Source: Streptomyces tsukubensis (lineage in GTDB: Bacteria > Actinomycetota > Actinomycetes > Streptomycetales > Streptomycetaceae). Taken from it: 64,000 nt of DNA. How positions within the stretch are numbered: the first letter of the stretch is position 1; the number at the start of each line of letters is the position of its first letter. Below the pieces are notes generated by a model, which saw nothing but the letters and a program-made list of their open reading frames with translations, ran no database searches and was not told where the DNA came from. Of this stretch, positions 42,784 through 51,369 are shown in pieces. The stretch spans positions 1,488,001-1,552,000 of the forward strand of contig NZ_CP045178.1 of the NCBI RefSeq assembly GCF_009296025.1, given 5' to 3'. The position numbers and the translations under genes were made by a program.

Positions 42784-43533
42784 GTGACCGCATTCGCCCC
42801 GGACTCGATCGTCCTGAACCGCAAGCTGCCGCTGTGGTACCAGGTGTCGCAGTCCCTGCGCGCCTCCATACTCGGCCGGTCCCCGCAGGCGGAGCTGCGG
42901 CTGCCCACAGAGGACCGGCTCGCCGCCCACTACGGCGTGAGCGTCCTGACCATGCGCCAGGCCCTGAAGGAGCTGGAGGACGAGGGGCTGATCAGCAGGC
43001 AGCGCAGACACGGCACGTTCATCGAGCCCGAGGCCCGCAGAGGCACCCCTGTGCGGCTGCTCGGCTCGGTGGACGCGATCGTGGCGCAGCAGTCGGGGAT
43101 GCGGTCCGAACTGCTCGACCACGCCATGACCCCGGTCCCCGCCGAGCTGGCCGGCCACTTCCCGGGCGCCACCGAGGTGGGTGCCTACCACCGGCTGCGC
43201 GGTGACGAGCGGACGGGCGAGCCGACCAATCACGCGCGCAACCACATCAGGGCCGATCTCGTACCGCGCGTCGATCTGTCGGCGCTGGAGCACGAGCCGA
43301 TGACCAAGGTGCTGCGTGATCTGCCCGGCGTACGCATCAGCCGGATCACCGACACCGTGGAGGCGCGGCTCGCCGACCCCGAGACGGCCGGGCTGCTCGG
43401 TGTGCCGCTTCTCAGCCCGATCCTCTACTACACGGGTGTCACCTACGACGAGGAGGGCGACGTCCTGGATGTGGCGAGGATCCACTACCGGGGTGACCGC
43501 TTCTCCTTCTCGGTGACGCTGGACGCCAACTGA
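42784..43533 (+). CDS. GntR-family regulator with UTRA domain (HutC type)
   Basis: 249 residues. The winged HTH lies at about 17-84 (LPLWYQVSQSLRASI, LPTEDRLAAHYGVSVLTMRQALKELEDEGLISRQRRHGTFIE), and the UTRA ligand domain at about 100-240. The GTG at 42784 has a GGAGA site; the frame remains open upstream into the end of hmgA, including a TTG inside it. Same strand as hmgA with a 40-nt gap, so it is probably co-transcribed and is the prime candidate to bind the 41219-41246 palindrome in response to homogentisate or a related acid. Confidence 0.87.
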   Translation: MTAFAPDSIVLNRKLPLWYQVSQSLRASILGRSPQAELRLPTEDRLAAHYGVSVLTMRQALKELEDEGLISRQRRHGTFIEPEARRGTPVRLLGSVDAIVAQQSGMRSELLDHAMTPVPAELAGHFPGATEVGAYHRLRGDERTGEPTNHARNHIRADLVPRVDLSALEHEPMTKVLRDLPGVRISRITDTVEARLADPETAGLLGVPLLSPILYYTGVTYDEEGDVLDVARIHYRGDRFSFSVTLDAN

Positions 43534-43610
43534 CCGCCCCCCGCCGCGCCTCGGCCCCGGCCCCGGCCGAGGCCGCCCGCCGCGCACGGGCACTGCCTAC
43601 GATTGCTGCC

Positions 43611-44813
43611 GTGACCGACGACGACACGCCTCTGCTCGACGACCTCATGCCCTGGTCGGTTGCGCCGCCCCGGCCGGGGCGCGCGTGGCCGCTCGCGGCG
43701 GACGCCCCGTCGCTGCGGGCGCGCTGGGCGGCGTTCCTCGCGGCGGGGCGCGAGGAACGGGAGACGCTGCTCGAACCGAGCAGGGCGAGGGGGCTGCGCT
43801 CGGCCGTGCCCCAACTGCCGGGCCTGCCCTCGGGCACGACGAGGCTCGCCCATGAACAGGGGCCGTGCGCCGACCCCGTACGGGTGGCCTTCGGCCCCTT
43901 CGACGAGCGGTGGCTGCTGCCCGATCAGCGGCTGCTCGACCACGCGCGCCCCGAGTTGTGGCGCGTGGCGGACGCGCGACAGCTCTTCGTCGTGGAGCGC
44001 GGCCGGGTGCCCGAAGGTGAGTTCCCCCGGTTCACGGCGAGCGGCAGGGTCCCGTTCGGCTTCGGCGGGCAGTCCCGTGTCCGGCCGCTCTACCGCAGGC
44101 CGGGCGGGGGCGCCCCGAACATCGCCCCGGGCCTGCTCGACCACCTCGGCGGTCTTTACGGCAGGACCCCTGATCCTGAGGAGCTGCCCGCCTGGATTCT
44201 GGCGAGGGGCCGCGGGGGGCCGTCCGGCAACGAGGTGCCGCTGCCCAGGGACGGTGCGGCGTGGGAGCGCGGTGTGGCGGCGGGCCGTGCGCTGCTGCTC
44301 CCCCTGCTGCGGGGCGCGCACGGCGCACGGCGGCCCCGGCTGCCCGGTGGCAGGCGGCCCTATGTGCGGGCCCAGCTCCCGGTGGGCCCGAACTCTTCCG
44401 CGCCCCCGTTGGCGTACGACCGGGAGAGCGAGGAGCTGCGGGTGGGCGAAGGCGGGGTGATCTCGCCCGTGGCGGCGGATGCCTGGGAGTTCCGTGCGGA
44501 CCGTGAGCGGGTCGTGGAGCGGTGGTTCGCCGACCGGACGTCGGGGGCCGCCTCGGGCCTGGCCGCCATCGGCCCCGCGGGCTGGCCCCAGGAGTGGACG
44601 TCGGAGCTGCTCGAACTGTTGACGGTGCTCGCGCTGGTGGCCGAGGCGGACCGGGAGGCGCGCGCGACGGGGCCGGACGGGCTCGGCCCGCTCGTCGGCG
44701 TACGGGAGCTGCGCGAGGCGGGCGTCCTGCCGGTGGACCGGGCGGCCAGGCGCCCCGCTTCGGTACTCGACCACCCCGAAGAAGGCCCCGACGGACAGTT
44801 CGCCCTGCTGTAG
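43611..44813 (+). CDS. Stand-alone type-ISP restriction enzyme C-domain-like protein
   Basis: 400 residues. The sequence resembles the C-terminal target-recognition domain of type ISP restriction-modification enzymes: LMPWSVAPPRPGRAWPLAADAPSLRARW at the start, CADPVRVAFGPFDERWLLPDQRLLDHARPELWRVAD, and RPLYRRPGGGAPNIAPGLLDHLGGLYG. No nuclease, helicase or methyltransferase motif is present here or next door, so any DNA modification activity would need partners elsewhere. Such isolated proteins occur widely in Streptomyces, and their function is unknown. The assignment is from memory of the family pattern. The stop lies in a 16-bp tandem repeat. Confidence 0.65.
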   Translation: MTDDDTPLLDDLMPWSVAPPRPGRAWPLAADAPSLRARWAAFLAAGREERETLLEPSRARGLRSAVPQLPGLPSGTTRLAHEQGPCADPVRVAFGPFDERWLLPDQRLLDHARPELWRVADARQLFVVERGRVPEGEFPRFTASGRVPFGFGGQSRVRPLYRRPGGGAPNIAPGLLDHLGGLYGRTPDPEELPAWILARGRGGPSGNEVPLPRDGAAWERGVAAGRALLLPLLRGAHGARRPRLPGGRRPYVRAQLPVGPNSSAPPLAYDRESEELRVGEGGVISPVAADAWEFRADRERVVERWFADRTSGAASGLAAIGPAGWPQEWTSELLELLTVLALVAEADREARATGPDGLGPLVGVRELREAGVLPVDRAARRPASVLDHPEEGPDGQFALL

Positions 44814-44868
44814 GGCGCCCCTGCTGTAGGGCTTCCCTCGCTGTAGGGATCCCTGCTGTAGATCGCAC
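44805..44868 (+). repeat. 16-bp tandem repeat, four units, carrying the stop codon
   Basis: Units at 44805-44820, 44821-44836, 44837-44852 and 44853-44868, all close to CTGCTGTAGGGCNNCC. The TAG in the first unit is the stop of the preceding gene. The other three units lie downstream. Confidence 0.92.
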
Positions 44869-44964
44869 TGGTCCGGGTCACCCCGGCGCGGTTCGCCCCG
44901 CCGCAGGCCGCTGCCGCGAGGGGAGGCCGGCCGGGCGCTCCCCGTAGGCGGCCCCGGTCTTCGT

Positions 44965-45165
44965 TCAGCGGCTGTCCGCCGCCGCCACGGTGCGGCGGAC
45001 GCTCTCGCGGAGCAGGGCGCGGCGCCGTTCGTGCACGTCGTGCGGCTCCTCGGCGGTCGCCGCGCAGACGTTGCCGACCGGGGACCAGGTCATCGACATG
45101 GCGATGACCATGGCCATCACGTCGAACGGGTCTCCCTCACGGACCCGGCCGGCGGCACGACGCAC
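44965..45165 (-). pseudogene. 3' remnant of a TetR-family regulator gene
   Basis: The minus-strand frame encodes RRAAGRVREGDPFDVMAMVIAMSMTWSPVGNVCAATAEEP and then HERRRALLRESVRRTVAAADSR before the stop. This is the usual last 65 residues of a TetR protein (ligand domain plus C-terminal helix). The HTH and first two thirds are absent. The homology ends exactly where the neighbouring plus-strand alcohol dehydrogenase remnant begins, pointing to a deletion through both genes. Confidence 0.7.
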
Positions 45166-45563
45166 GGCGGCTGGGCGCCCACGCCCTCATCGTCTTCACC
45201 GACCCGGAGCGGATGGCGGAGGCCAGGGACCGGTTCGACGTGGTCATCGACACCATCGCCGCCCCGCACGGCCTCGGCCCCTATCTGCGCCTGGTCGCCA
45301 TGGACGGCGCACTCAGCCACCTCGGGTACCTCGGCCCCGTCACCGTGGAGACCATGGACCTGCTGACGGGGCGCAAGAAGCTCACCTCGGCGGGCAGCGG
45401 CGGCAGGCCCGCGACCGCCGCCATGCTGAAGTTCTGCGCCGAGAACGACATCACCGCCGAGATCGAGCTGCTTCCCTCCGCACGCGTGAACGAGGCCCTC
45501 GACCACCTCGGCCGCAACGACGTGCGCTACCGCTTCGTACTCGACATGTCGGACCTGGACTGA
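45165..45563 (+). pseudogene. 3' remnant of an NADP-dependent zinc alcohol dehydrogenase gene
   Basis: The plus-strand frame gives RLGAHALIVFTDPERMAEARDRFDVVIDTIAAPHGLGPYL, then LTSAGSGGRPATAAMLKFCAENDITAEIELLPSARVNEALDHL, ending YRFVLDMSDLD. This is the C-terminal third of an AdhC/YahK-like dehydrogenase. The zinc-binding N-terminal domain and the first part of the Rossmann fold are missing. About 15-20 residues expected between DPERMAEA and FDVVIDT are also absent. There is no ribosome site at the first ATG (45213). Confidence 0.75.
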
Positions 45564-45929
45564 TCCGCGAGGACAAGAGGGCGGGGACGGGCTTCCCGCG
45601 CTCGACAGGTCCCGGAGGCAGGGCACAGCGGACGGCGGGAATCACGGCGTCCGCCACCCGACCCCCGCACCCGCACCCGCACCCGCACCCGCACAGCACG
45701 ACGGCCTGCCTCCCGGGCGGGAGCCGCCGTACCGGCTGGGGAAGACCGGTGGGCGCGGAACCCGGGAGACAGGCCGTGCGGTGATCGGAAGTTTGCTGGA
45801 ACTCTGACTCATCAGCCTCATCGAGGCGTAATGGGGCCGCGTCCGGCGCCGTTCTTGCGGCGCCGGGCGCGGAGACCGGCCGCGGGCGGGCCCGCCGGGA
45901 CTGCGCCCCGGTTGACTACCGCCGCGGGG
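45564..45929. other. Spacer with a hexamer repeat
   Basis: No gene is visible in 366 nt. CCCGCA is repeated five times at 45664-45693. An AT-richer stretch at 45790-45830 may belong to a promoter or be the degenerate end of lost sequence. Confidence 0.45.
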
Positions 45930-46199
45930 TCAGCGCCCGCCGAAGAGCGAGCGGCGCAGCCGCCTGAGCGGCGCGAAGAGCGAGACCTTGCGGACCCGCT
46001 GCCGCCTGTCCGTGCGGTCGTGCGCCACATCACGTGAGGTCAGCTCACGCATCAGCAAGGTCGCCTCGGCCGTCTCGCGGTGAGGCACGGCTGGTCCGCC
46101 GAGCACCGAGAGATGGCGGTCGAGACGCGAGCTGGTCGCGCTGCTCCCGCACGTGATCGCAGGCACTCGCGGCCTGCTGCGCACCGTTATCTGTTCCAT
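45930..46199 (-). CDS. Conserved small basic protein of Streptomyces
   Basis: 89 residues from ATG 46199 with GGGGAG about 8 nt upstream. Sequence features are TCGSSATSSRLDRHLSVLGGPAVP, ETAEATLLMRELTSRD, and a very basic tail (SLFAPLRRLRRSLFGGR). I recall similar small proteins in other Streptomyces genomes but know no function. The amphipathic arginine-rich end could bind membrane or nucleic acid. Divergent from the kinase gene. Confidence 0.65.
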   Translation of the reverse strand: MEQITVRSRPRVPAITCGSSATSSRLDRHLSVLGGPAVPHRETAEATLLMRELTSRDVAHDRTDRRQRVRKVSLFAPLRRLRRSLFGGR

Positions 46200-46483
46200 T
46201 TCACTCCCCACCCGTACGAGGGCACCCGGCCCCGGGCAGGGTAACCCTATCGCCCTCTCGCGACACTCGTGTATCCCCGCCACAGGATTCACCTGCCCCG
46301 TAGGGAGGTTGACGATTACTCTCCGAATACGTCCGATTCCAGGGCGAGTTGGACAAGGCCGTCATAAGGTGGCCGCCGCCCGCCCGCCAGGGTGTTCCGA
46401 TCACGACGGATCAGGGGGCAACACGGCTCAATTGCGGTAGATTTGCGAAGAATCGCTCTGCCGCTGCGGATGGAGGTCCACCC

Positions 46484-48220
46484 GTGAGCCAACCGCCGGG
46501 CAACGAACGTCTGATCGCCGGTCGTTACCGGCTGCTCGCCGCACTGGGCGAAGGCGGCATGGGCACGGTGTGGCGGGCGCGCGACGACATACTCGGCCGC
46601 GAGGTGGCCGTCAAGGAGGTACGGGCCCCCGCCGGGCTGCCCTCCGCCGACAGGGATCGACTCCACGCCCGCCTGGAGCGGGAGGCCTGGGCCGCCGCCC
46701 GTATCTCGCACCGCAATGTGGTCACGGTCTACGACGTGGCGATCGAGGGCGGACACCCATGGATCGTGATGGAGCTGATACGCGGTCTGACTCTCTCCGA
46801 GGTCCTGGAGACCGAGGGTCCGATGCCCCCGCGGCGGGCGGCGAGCCTCGGCGGTGAGCTGATCGCCGCCCTGAGCGCGGCCCACGAGGCCGGGGTACTG
46901 CACCGCGACATCAAACCGGGCAATGTCCTGCTCGGCAATGACGGACGCGTCGTACTGACGGACTTCGGGATCGCCGCGGTCGAGGGCACCTCGGCGCTGA
47001 CGATGACGGGCGAGCTGATCGGCTCACCCGAGTTCATCGCTCCCGAGCTGGCGATGGGCAACCGGCCAGGCCCCGCCTCCGACCTCTGGTCGCTGGGCGT
47101 GCTCCTGTACGCGACGGTGGAGGGCGCCTCGCCGTTCCGTCAGAACACCCCGCTCGGCACGTTGCGTGCGGTCGTCGACGAGGAACTGCCACCGCCGCGG
47201 CACGCGGGTCCGCTCACCCCGGTACTGGAGGGGCTGCTGCGCAAGGACCCGGCCCTGCGTACGACGGCGCCCGAGGCCGCGGAACAGCTGCGGGCCGTGG
47301 CGATGAGCGACAGCACCACGCCGGGCGGCGCCGGTGTGCCGTACATGCCGACGGTCACCTCACCCACCCCGCCCCCCGGCATGGGCACACCGCCGCCCAC
47401 TCCACCGCCCGGCGGCACCGGCACCCCCTCGGCCGGCACGCCTCCGGTCGGGTCCCCCTCCTTCGGTCCCGCGACGACGAGCACCGGCCCCCCTGCCGGA
47501 ACCCGGCGCGGGACACGCGTGCTGATCGCGGGGCTCGCCGTGCTGGCGCTGGCCGGGGGCGGGCTGGCGTACGCCCTCGCGAGCGGCGACGACGGCAAGG
47601 AGAAGGGCGCGGGAGGCGCGGGGGCCGGCGCCACCTCGGCGGCGACCAGCGAGGCGACGACAGGAGGGGGCGGAGGCGGCGGGAAGGACGACGGCGACGG
47701 GGACAACGGAAACGGCGGCGGGGGCGGCGGCTCCGAACAGTCCGTCAAGGTCTCCGTCAGGACCGAGCGCGGCAGGTACGCGGGGGTCTGCCCGCCGCCG
47801 CACGGCCGGGCGCCCTCCTTCATCGCCACCGTCACGCTGGGCCACGTACCCGACGCGGTCGAATACCGCTGGGTCACCGGTAGAGGGACGTCGTCCGATC
47901 CGGGCTGGAAGTCCCTGAAGTTCGCCTCGGGGGACGACAGGACGAAACACGTGAGCCACACCGAGACCGCGTACACCCGCGGGAGCGCCTACCGCAACAC
48001 GATCGGCGTGGAGGTCCGGGCCCCGGTGCGGGTCTCGTCGGGCAAGGCGTCATTCACGGTGACCTGTGCGTCGCGGTCACCGGGTCACACCACTCCTCCG
48101 CCCGCGTCGTCCTCTTCACCGCCGGACCCACCCACCACCTCCACATCCGCCCCGCCCCCGTCCACGTCCAGCTCCGTCTCCATGTCGGCCTCGGGGTACG
48201 AGGGCGACGGCAGCCCCTGA
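46484..48220 (+). CDS. PknB-like membrane Ser/Thr protein kinase
   Basis: 578 residues. The kinase domain covers about 14-275: glycine loop LGEGGMG (21-27), Lys44 in VAVKEV, catalytic HRDIKPGN (Asp142), DFG (160-162) and the activation segment LTMTGELIGSPEFIAPE. A Pro/Thr/Gly linker follows, one membrane span (LIAGLAVLALAGGGLAYAL, about 347-366), a Gly/Asp-rich stretch and an extracellular domain with two cysteines (VCPPPHG and FTVTCAS) before a Ser/Thr/Pro tail. There are no PASTA repeats, so the ligand is unknown. The GTG at 46484 has GGAGG 7 nt upstream. It ends at the 12-bp hairpin at 48305. Confidence 0.92.
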   Translation: MSQPPGNERLIAGRYRLLAALGEGGMGTVWRARDDILGREVAVKEVRAPAGLPSADRDRLHARLEREAWAAARISHRNVVTVYDVAIEGGHPWIVMELIRGLTLSEVLETEGPMPPRRAASLGGELIAALSAAHEAGVLHRDIKPGNVLLGNDGRVVLTDFGIAAVEGTSALTMTGELIGSPEFIAPELAMGNRPGPASDLWSLGVLLYATVEGASPFRQNTPLGTLRAVVDEELPPPRHAGPLTPVLEGLLRKDPALRTTAPEAAEQLRAVAMSDSTTPGGAGVPYMPTVTSPTPPPGMGTPPPTPPPGGTGTPSAGTPPVGSPSFGPATTSTGPPAGTRRGTRVLIAGLAVLALAGGGLAYALASGDDGKEKGAGGAGAGATSAATSEATTGGGGGGGKDDGDGDNGNGGGGGGSEQSVKVSVRTERGRYAGVCPPPHGRAPSFIATVTLGHVPDAVEYRWVTGRGTSSDPGWKSLKFASGDDRTKHVSHTETAYTRGSAYRNTIGVEVRAPVRVSSGKASFTVTCASRSPGHTTPPPASSSSPPDPPTTSTSAPPPSTSSSVSMSASGYEGDGSP

Positions 48221-48304
48221 GGCGCGCCCTCGGATCGACCGTACGAACGGATGACCGCGTGAGGCCGACGCCGCTTCGGGGACGGGTCGAAGGAGCCCGC
48301 GATG

Positions 48305-48339
48305 GACGGCGGCCCTGAGACAGACAGAGGGCCGCCGTC
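48305..48339. terminator. 12-bp perfect hairpin between convergent genes
   Basis: GACGGCGGCCCT (48305-48316) pairs with AGGGCCGCCGTC (48328-48339) across an 11-nt loop. It lies between the kinase and the SGNH esterase ends, so it is probably bidirectional. Confidence 0.8.
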
Positions 48340-48382
48340 GGTCCTGGGGCGGGGTCGCCCGACGGGGAGTGGGGACGGGCGG

Positions 48383-49192
48383 TCAGGCCGATTTGGTGAG
48401 GACGGGGAGATAGCCTCCGGACTGCCCGATCGCCTTCGGGTGATACGACTCGCTCGTGTGCAGCCAGTCGACGCTGTGCAGCCAGGAGTCGCCGGAGCAG
48501 AGTTCATGTCCGGCGAAGGCGGCGCTCACGTCTCCGTAGCCGAAGCCGTGGTCGGCCGCACGCTTGGCGATGACCCTGTTGATGTGGTCGGCCGCCTCGT
48601 TGACCGCGGTGCGCTCCTTCTCCGTGAGGCCCTCGACGCAGGAACCGTTGAGTTTGTAGAAGCGGGGATAGCCGAGGACGACGACCCTGGCCCTGGGGGC
48701 CTTGTCGCTGATCGCCGTGTACACCTTGTCGAGCTGGGCGGGGAGGGTGGAGTCGACATACACGCGGGCGGTCTCGACCCGCTGCACACAGGAGGCCTCC
48801 GACTTCAGGACACACGTCTTCATGACGCCTGCGAAGTCCGCGTCGTTGCCGCCGATGGTGAGGCTGACGAGCCCCGTCCCGCTGCCGAGCGGCGCGAGCT
48901 GATTCGCCAGAACATCACCCGTCCGAGCACCGGCGCAGGCCGTGAAGTCGAATTTCACGGCCGAGTGGGCCGCTGCCCAGAGGGCGGGGTAGGCGCGGCT
49001 GCTGCGCTTGCAGGCACCGCTCGCACTGTCGTAGGCGCCGCTTCCCACTCCGGAGGAGTAGGAGTCCCCGAGCGCCACATAGCTGTCGGGGGCGGTCTGT
49101 TGGTCGGCCCGGGCCACGCCCGCCCCGGTGAGGGCGACTGTGGCGGCGAGAAGGAGCGAGGACGCGTAGGCCGTGAAGCGGGAAAATCTCAT
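48383..49192 (-). CDS. Secreted SGNH-hydrolase (GDSL-type) esterase/lipase
   Basis: 269 residues. A Sec signal covers residues 1-29 (cleavage probably after GVARA). SGNH blocks: GDSYSSG (Ser44 nucleophile region), the TACAGARTGDVLANQLAPL Gly block, GGNDADF (Asn), and SVDWLHTSESYHPKAIGQ with catalytic Asp/His. Six cysteines could form three disulphides, as in Streptomyces lipases of this family. The ATG at 49192 has GGGAGG upstream. It probably hydrolyses acyl esters outside the cell. Confidence 0.92.
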   Translation of the reverse strand: MRFSRFTAYASSLLLAATVALTGAGVARADQQTAPDSYVALGDSYSSGVGSGAYDSASGACKRSSRAYPALWAAAHSAVKFDFTACAGARTGDVLANQLAPLGSGTGLVSLTIGGNDADFAGVMKTCVLKSEASCVQRVETARVYVDSTLPAQLDKVYTAISDKAPRARVVVLGYPRFYKLNGSCVEGLTEKERTAVNEAADHINRVIAKRAADHGFGYGDVSAAFAGHELCSGDSWLHSVDWLHTSESYHPKAIGQSGGYLPVLTKSA

Positions 49193-49449
49193 GGAACCTC
49201 CCATAACAGGATTTCTGCCTGATCATGCGTACCACTCGGACCACTGGGGACAGAGGGGACGCGCCATGGAGGTTCCGAGAAGAAAGTTTCACCCGGTCCG
49301 TGTTTCAACTCCTGTTGCCCTTGGGGTTTTACGGGCGCAGCCGGGCCGTGGGGGACATCCCCGGGGCCCCCTCTTCGCATCTTGACTGGCCGCCGCTACT
49401 GCGCGACATTGAAGCCCGGCATCCGGCGCTTCGGGGGGCAAAGTCGCCT

Positions 49450-49899
49450 ATGCAGACCATCGGCACCAACACGTCGTCTTCGGGCGAATCCTCAGCGGAG
49501 GGAGCGGGCGGCAGACCACCGCACGCGCGTGGCCCTGCCGCCGACCTGCCACCGCTGCTCCTCGGGGCAGCCGTGGCGGTCGCCGGCTCAGGGGCCGCAC
49601 TGGCGCTGGCCGGCGCGGACACTCCGCTGCGCGGTCCGCTCACCCTCTTCTTCCTCGTGGCCGCTCCGGGGGGCGCGGTCCTTCACGCTCTGCGCGGTCT
49701 CGACCCGTGGGGCCGGGTGGTGGCCTCACTGGCCGCCGCGCTCGCCGTGAACATGCTGGTGGCTCAGGCGATGCTCGCGCTGCGTCTCTGGTCGGTCCCC
49801 GGCGGTGTCGTCGCCGTCGGGGTGGTGAGCTGCCTGATCCTGCTGCCGTCGGTGGTGGGCCTGCCACGCGGACGTATGACGAGAGGGCAGGATTCCTGA
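49450..49899 (+). CDS. Small membrane protein, first gene of the glycan cluster
   Basis: 149 residues from ATG 49450. A hydrophilic N-terminus of about 35 residues is followed by four hydrophobic segments (LLLGAAVAVAGSGAALALAG, LTLFFLVAAPGGAVLHAL, VVASLAAALAVNMLVAQAML, GVVAVGVVSCLILLPSVVG). No family recognised. The start is uncertain: no good ribosome site is present, and an upstream ATG at 49225 keeps the frame. It ends 1 nt before the acyltransferase start, so it belongs to the same transcript. Confidence 0.65.
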   Translation: MQTIGTNTSSSGESSAEGAGGRPPHARGPAADLPPLLLGAAVAVAGSGAALALAGADTPLRGPLTLFFLVAAPGGAVLHALRGLDPWGRVVASLAAALAVNMLVAQAMLALRLWSVPGGVVAVGVVSCLILLPSVVGLPRGRMTRGQDS

Positions 49900-49900
49900 G

Positions 49901-51016
49901 GTGGACATAACCGTGCTCCGTCCCGGCGAGCTGACCGCCGCAGACCGGGCGTCCTGGGCGGCCATGCAGGCCAAGGGGCATCTGAACGGCTCACCCGAGC
50001 TGGGCAATCCGTTCCTCTCCCCCGAGTTCGCCCTCGCGGTGGGCCGCTGCCGCCGGGGGGTGCGCATCGGCGTGGTGAGCGAGGACGGTCAGCCCGCGGG
50101 GTACCTCCCCTTTCAGCGGACCGCGGGCGGCGTCGGCCGTGCCATCGGTCTCGGCGTCTCCGACTGCCAGGGGCTCGTGCACCGTCCCGGCCTCGACTGG
50201 GACGCGAGGGAGCTGCTGCGCGGCTGCGGGCTCGCGGTCTGGGAGTTCGACCATCTCACGGGCGGCCAGGGCCCGTTCGAGGAGTTCGCGACCCACAGCT
50301 TCGACTCGCCGGTGATGGACGTCGACGAGGGGTACGAGGCCTATCTGACGGAACTGCGCAGTCGGTCGCCGAAGTTCACCAGAACCACCCTGGCCAAGGA
50401 GCGCAAGCTGGCCAGGGACCGGGGCGAGGTGCGCTATGTGCACGACGAGCGCGACCCCGAGGCCCTGCGCACGCTGATCGGCTGGAAGTCCGCGCAGTAC
50501 CGCAGGACCGGGCGCAGCGACCGGTTCTCGCACCCGTGGATCGCCGCGCTGGTGGAGCAGTTGTTCCACACCGCCGCCGACGGGGCCGGGGGGCTCCTCT
50601 CGGTGCTCTACGCGGGGGACAGGCCGGTCGCCGCCCACTTCGGGCTGCGTTCCGAGCGGGTGCTCGCCTGCTGGTTCCCGGCCTACGACCCGGAGTACGC
50701 GAAGTACTCCCCCGGGCTGATCCTGCATCTCCGGATGGCGGAGGGGGCCGCGGCGGACGGGACGCACCACCTCGACCTCGGGAGGGGCCGCAAGGAGTAC
50801 AAGGACTCCCTCAAGACCAGGGACATCCCTGTCTTCGAGGGCTGGGTGACCCGGCGTCACCCGGTGGCACTGGGACACCGGGCGCGCCGCGCTCCGGTCC
50901 GTGCCTTGCGCAACACCGTGCAATCGAGGCCGGAGCTATTCGCGCCGGCCGACAAACTTCTCAAGCGGATCGGGGAAATCCGTTCACGGGGTCAAGGAAT
51001 TAAGGACTCCATTTAG
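49901..51016 (+). CDS. GNAT/FemAB-like acyltransferase (CelD/BcsL type)
   Basis: 371 residues. The C-terminal half (LRTLIGWKSAQYRRTGR, LLSVLYAGDRPVAAHFGLRSERVLACWFPAYDPEYAKYSPGLILHLRMAE, LDLGRGRKEYKDSLKT) is the Acetyltransf_6 pattern found in proteins beside polysaccharide synthases. It probably adds an acyl group to a sugar or nucleotide sugar in the cytosol. The GTG at 49901 immediately follows the previous stop. A 353-nt gap separates it from the first glycosyltransferase, so the cluster may have two transcripts. Confidence 0.82.
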   Translation: MDITVLRPGELTAADRASWAAMQAKGHLNGSPELGNPFLSPEFALAVGRCRRGVRIGVVSEDGQPAGYLPFQRTAGGVGRAIGLGVSDCQGLVHRPGLDWDARELLRGCGLAVWEFDHLTGGQGPFEEFATHSFDSPVMDVDEGYEAYLTELRSRSPKFTRTTLAKERKLARDRGEVRYVHDERDPEALRTLIGWKSAQYRRTGRSDRFSHPWIAALVEQLFHTAADGAGGLLSVLYAGDRPVAAHFGLRSERVLACWFPAYDPEYAKYSPGLILHLRMAEGAAADGTHHLDLGRGRKEYKDSLKTRDIPVFEGWVTRRHPVALGHRARRAPVRALRNTVQSRPELFAPADKLLKRIGEIRSRGQGIKDSI

Positions 51017-51369
51017 AGGAGCAGAGCAAGGGCCAAAACGGCCAAAAATGTAAGACCTCGTTCCAGGTCTTGCCATACAGTCTCAATCATCAATACCGTC
51101 GTACATCCACCCGCTTCGGTCCATCAATGCGTAACGGTTCAAGGGGAGGGCTCAAGAACCGAGATGGATACCGGCACAGGTGTAGGGGGGTGCCGTGCTC
51201 GGCCCTGAGGTGCCGAGTCGCGTGCCGAGTAGTCAGCTTTGCCGTCTCACACGGGTTGCACCGCGCTCCATGCAGCCATGCCCGAAAGTGAGAACCCCCC
51301 CTTTCGAACCGGACACACCACCGGATCGCCCGGTTACGGGCGGTCCACCGGACGAGAGGGACCAGACTC
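51017..51369. promoter_or_regulatory. AT-richer spacer upstream of the glycosyltransferase operon
   Basis: 353 nt, clearly lower in GC than its surroundings. AAGACCT (51052-51058) pairs with AGGTCTT (51065-51071) across 6 nt, a possible weak terminator for the acyltransferase. The rest probably holds the promoter of the four-gene glycosyltransferase unit; boxes cannot be placed confidently. Short open frames here look non-coding. Confidence 0.45.

Noticed and set aside
40941..42908. 655-codon antisense frame over hmgA
   Set aside because: hmgA is certain on the plus strand, and the antisense frame has no recognisable domain.
44990..45784. 264-codon plus-strand frame over the TetR/ADH remnants
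   Set aside because: It crosses two recognisable gene fragments in the wrong frame and has low-complexity Arg/His translation.
51070..51291. 73-codon ORF in the spacer before the first glycosyltransferase
   Set aside because: Low GC at third positions and no ribosome site or motif. Better read as promoter region.
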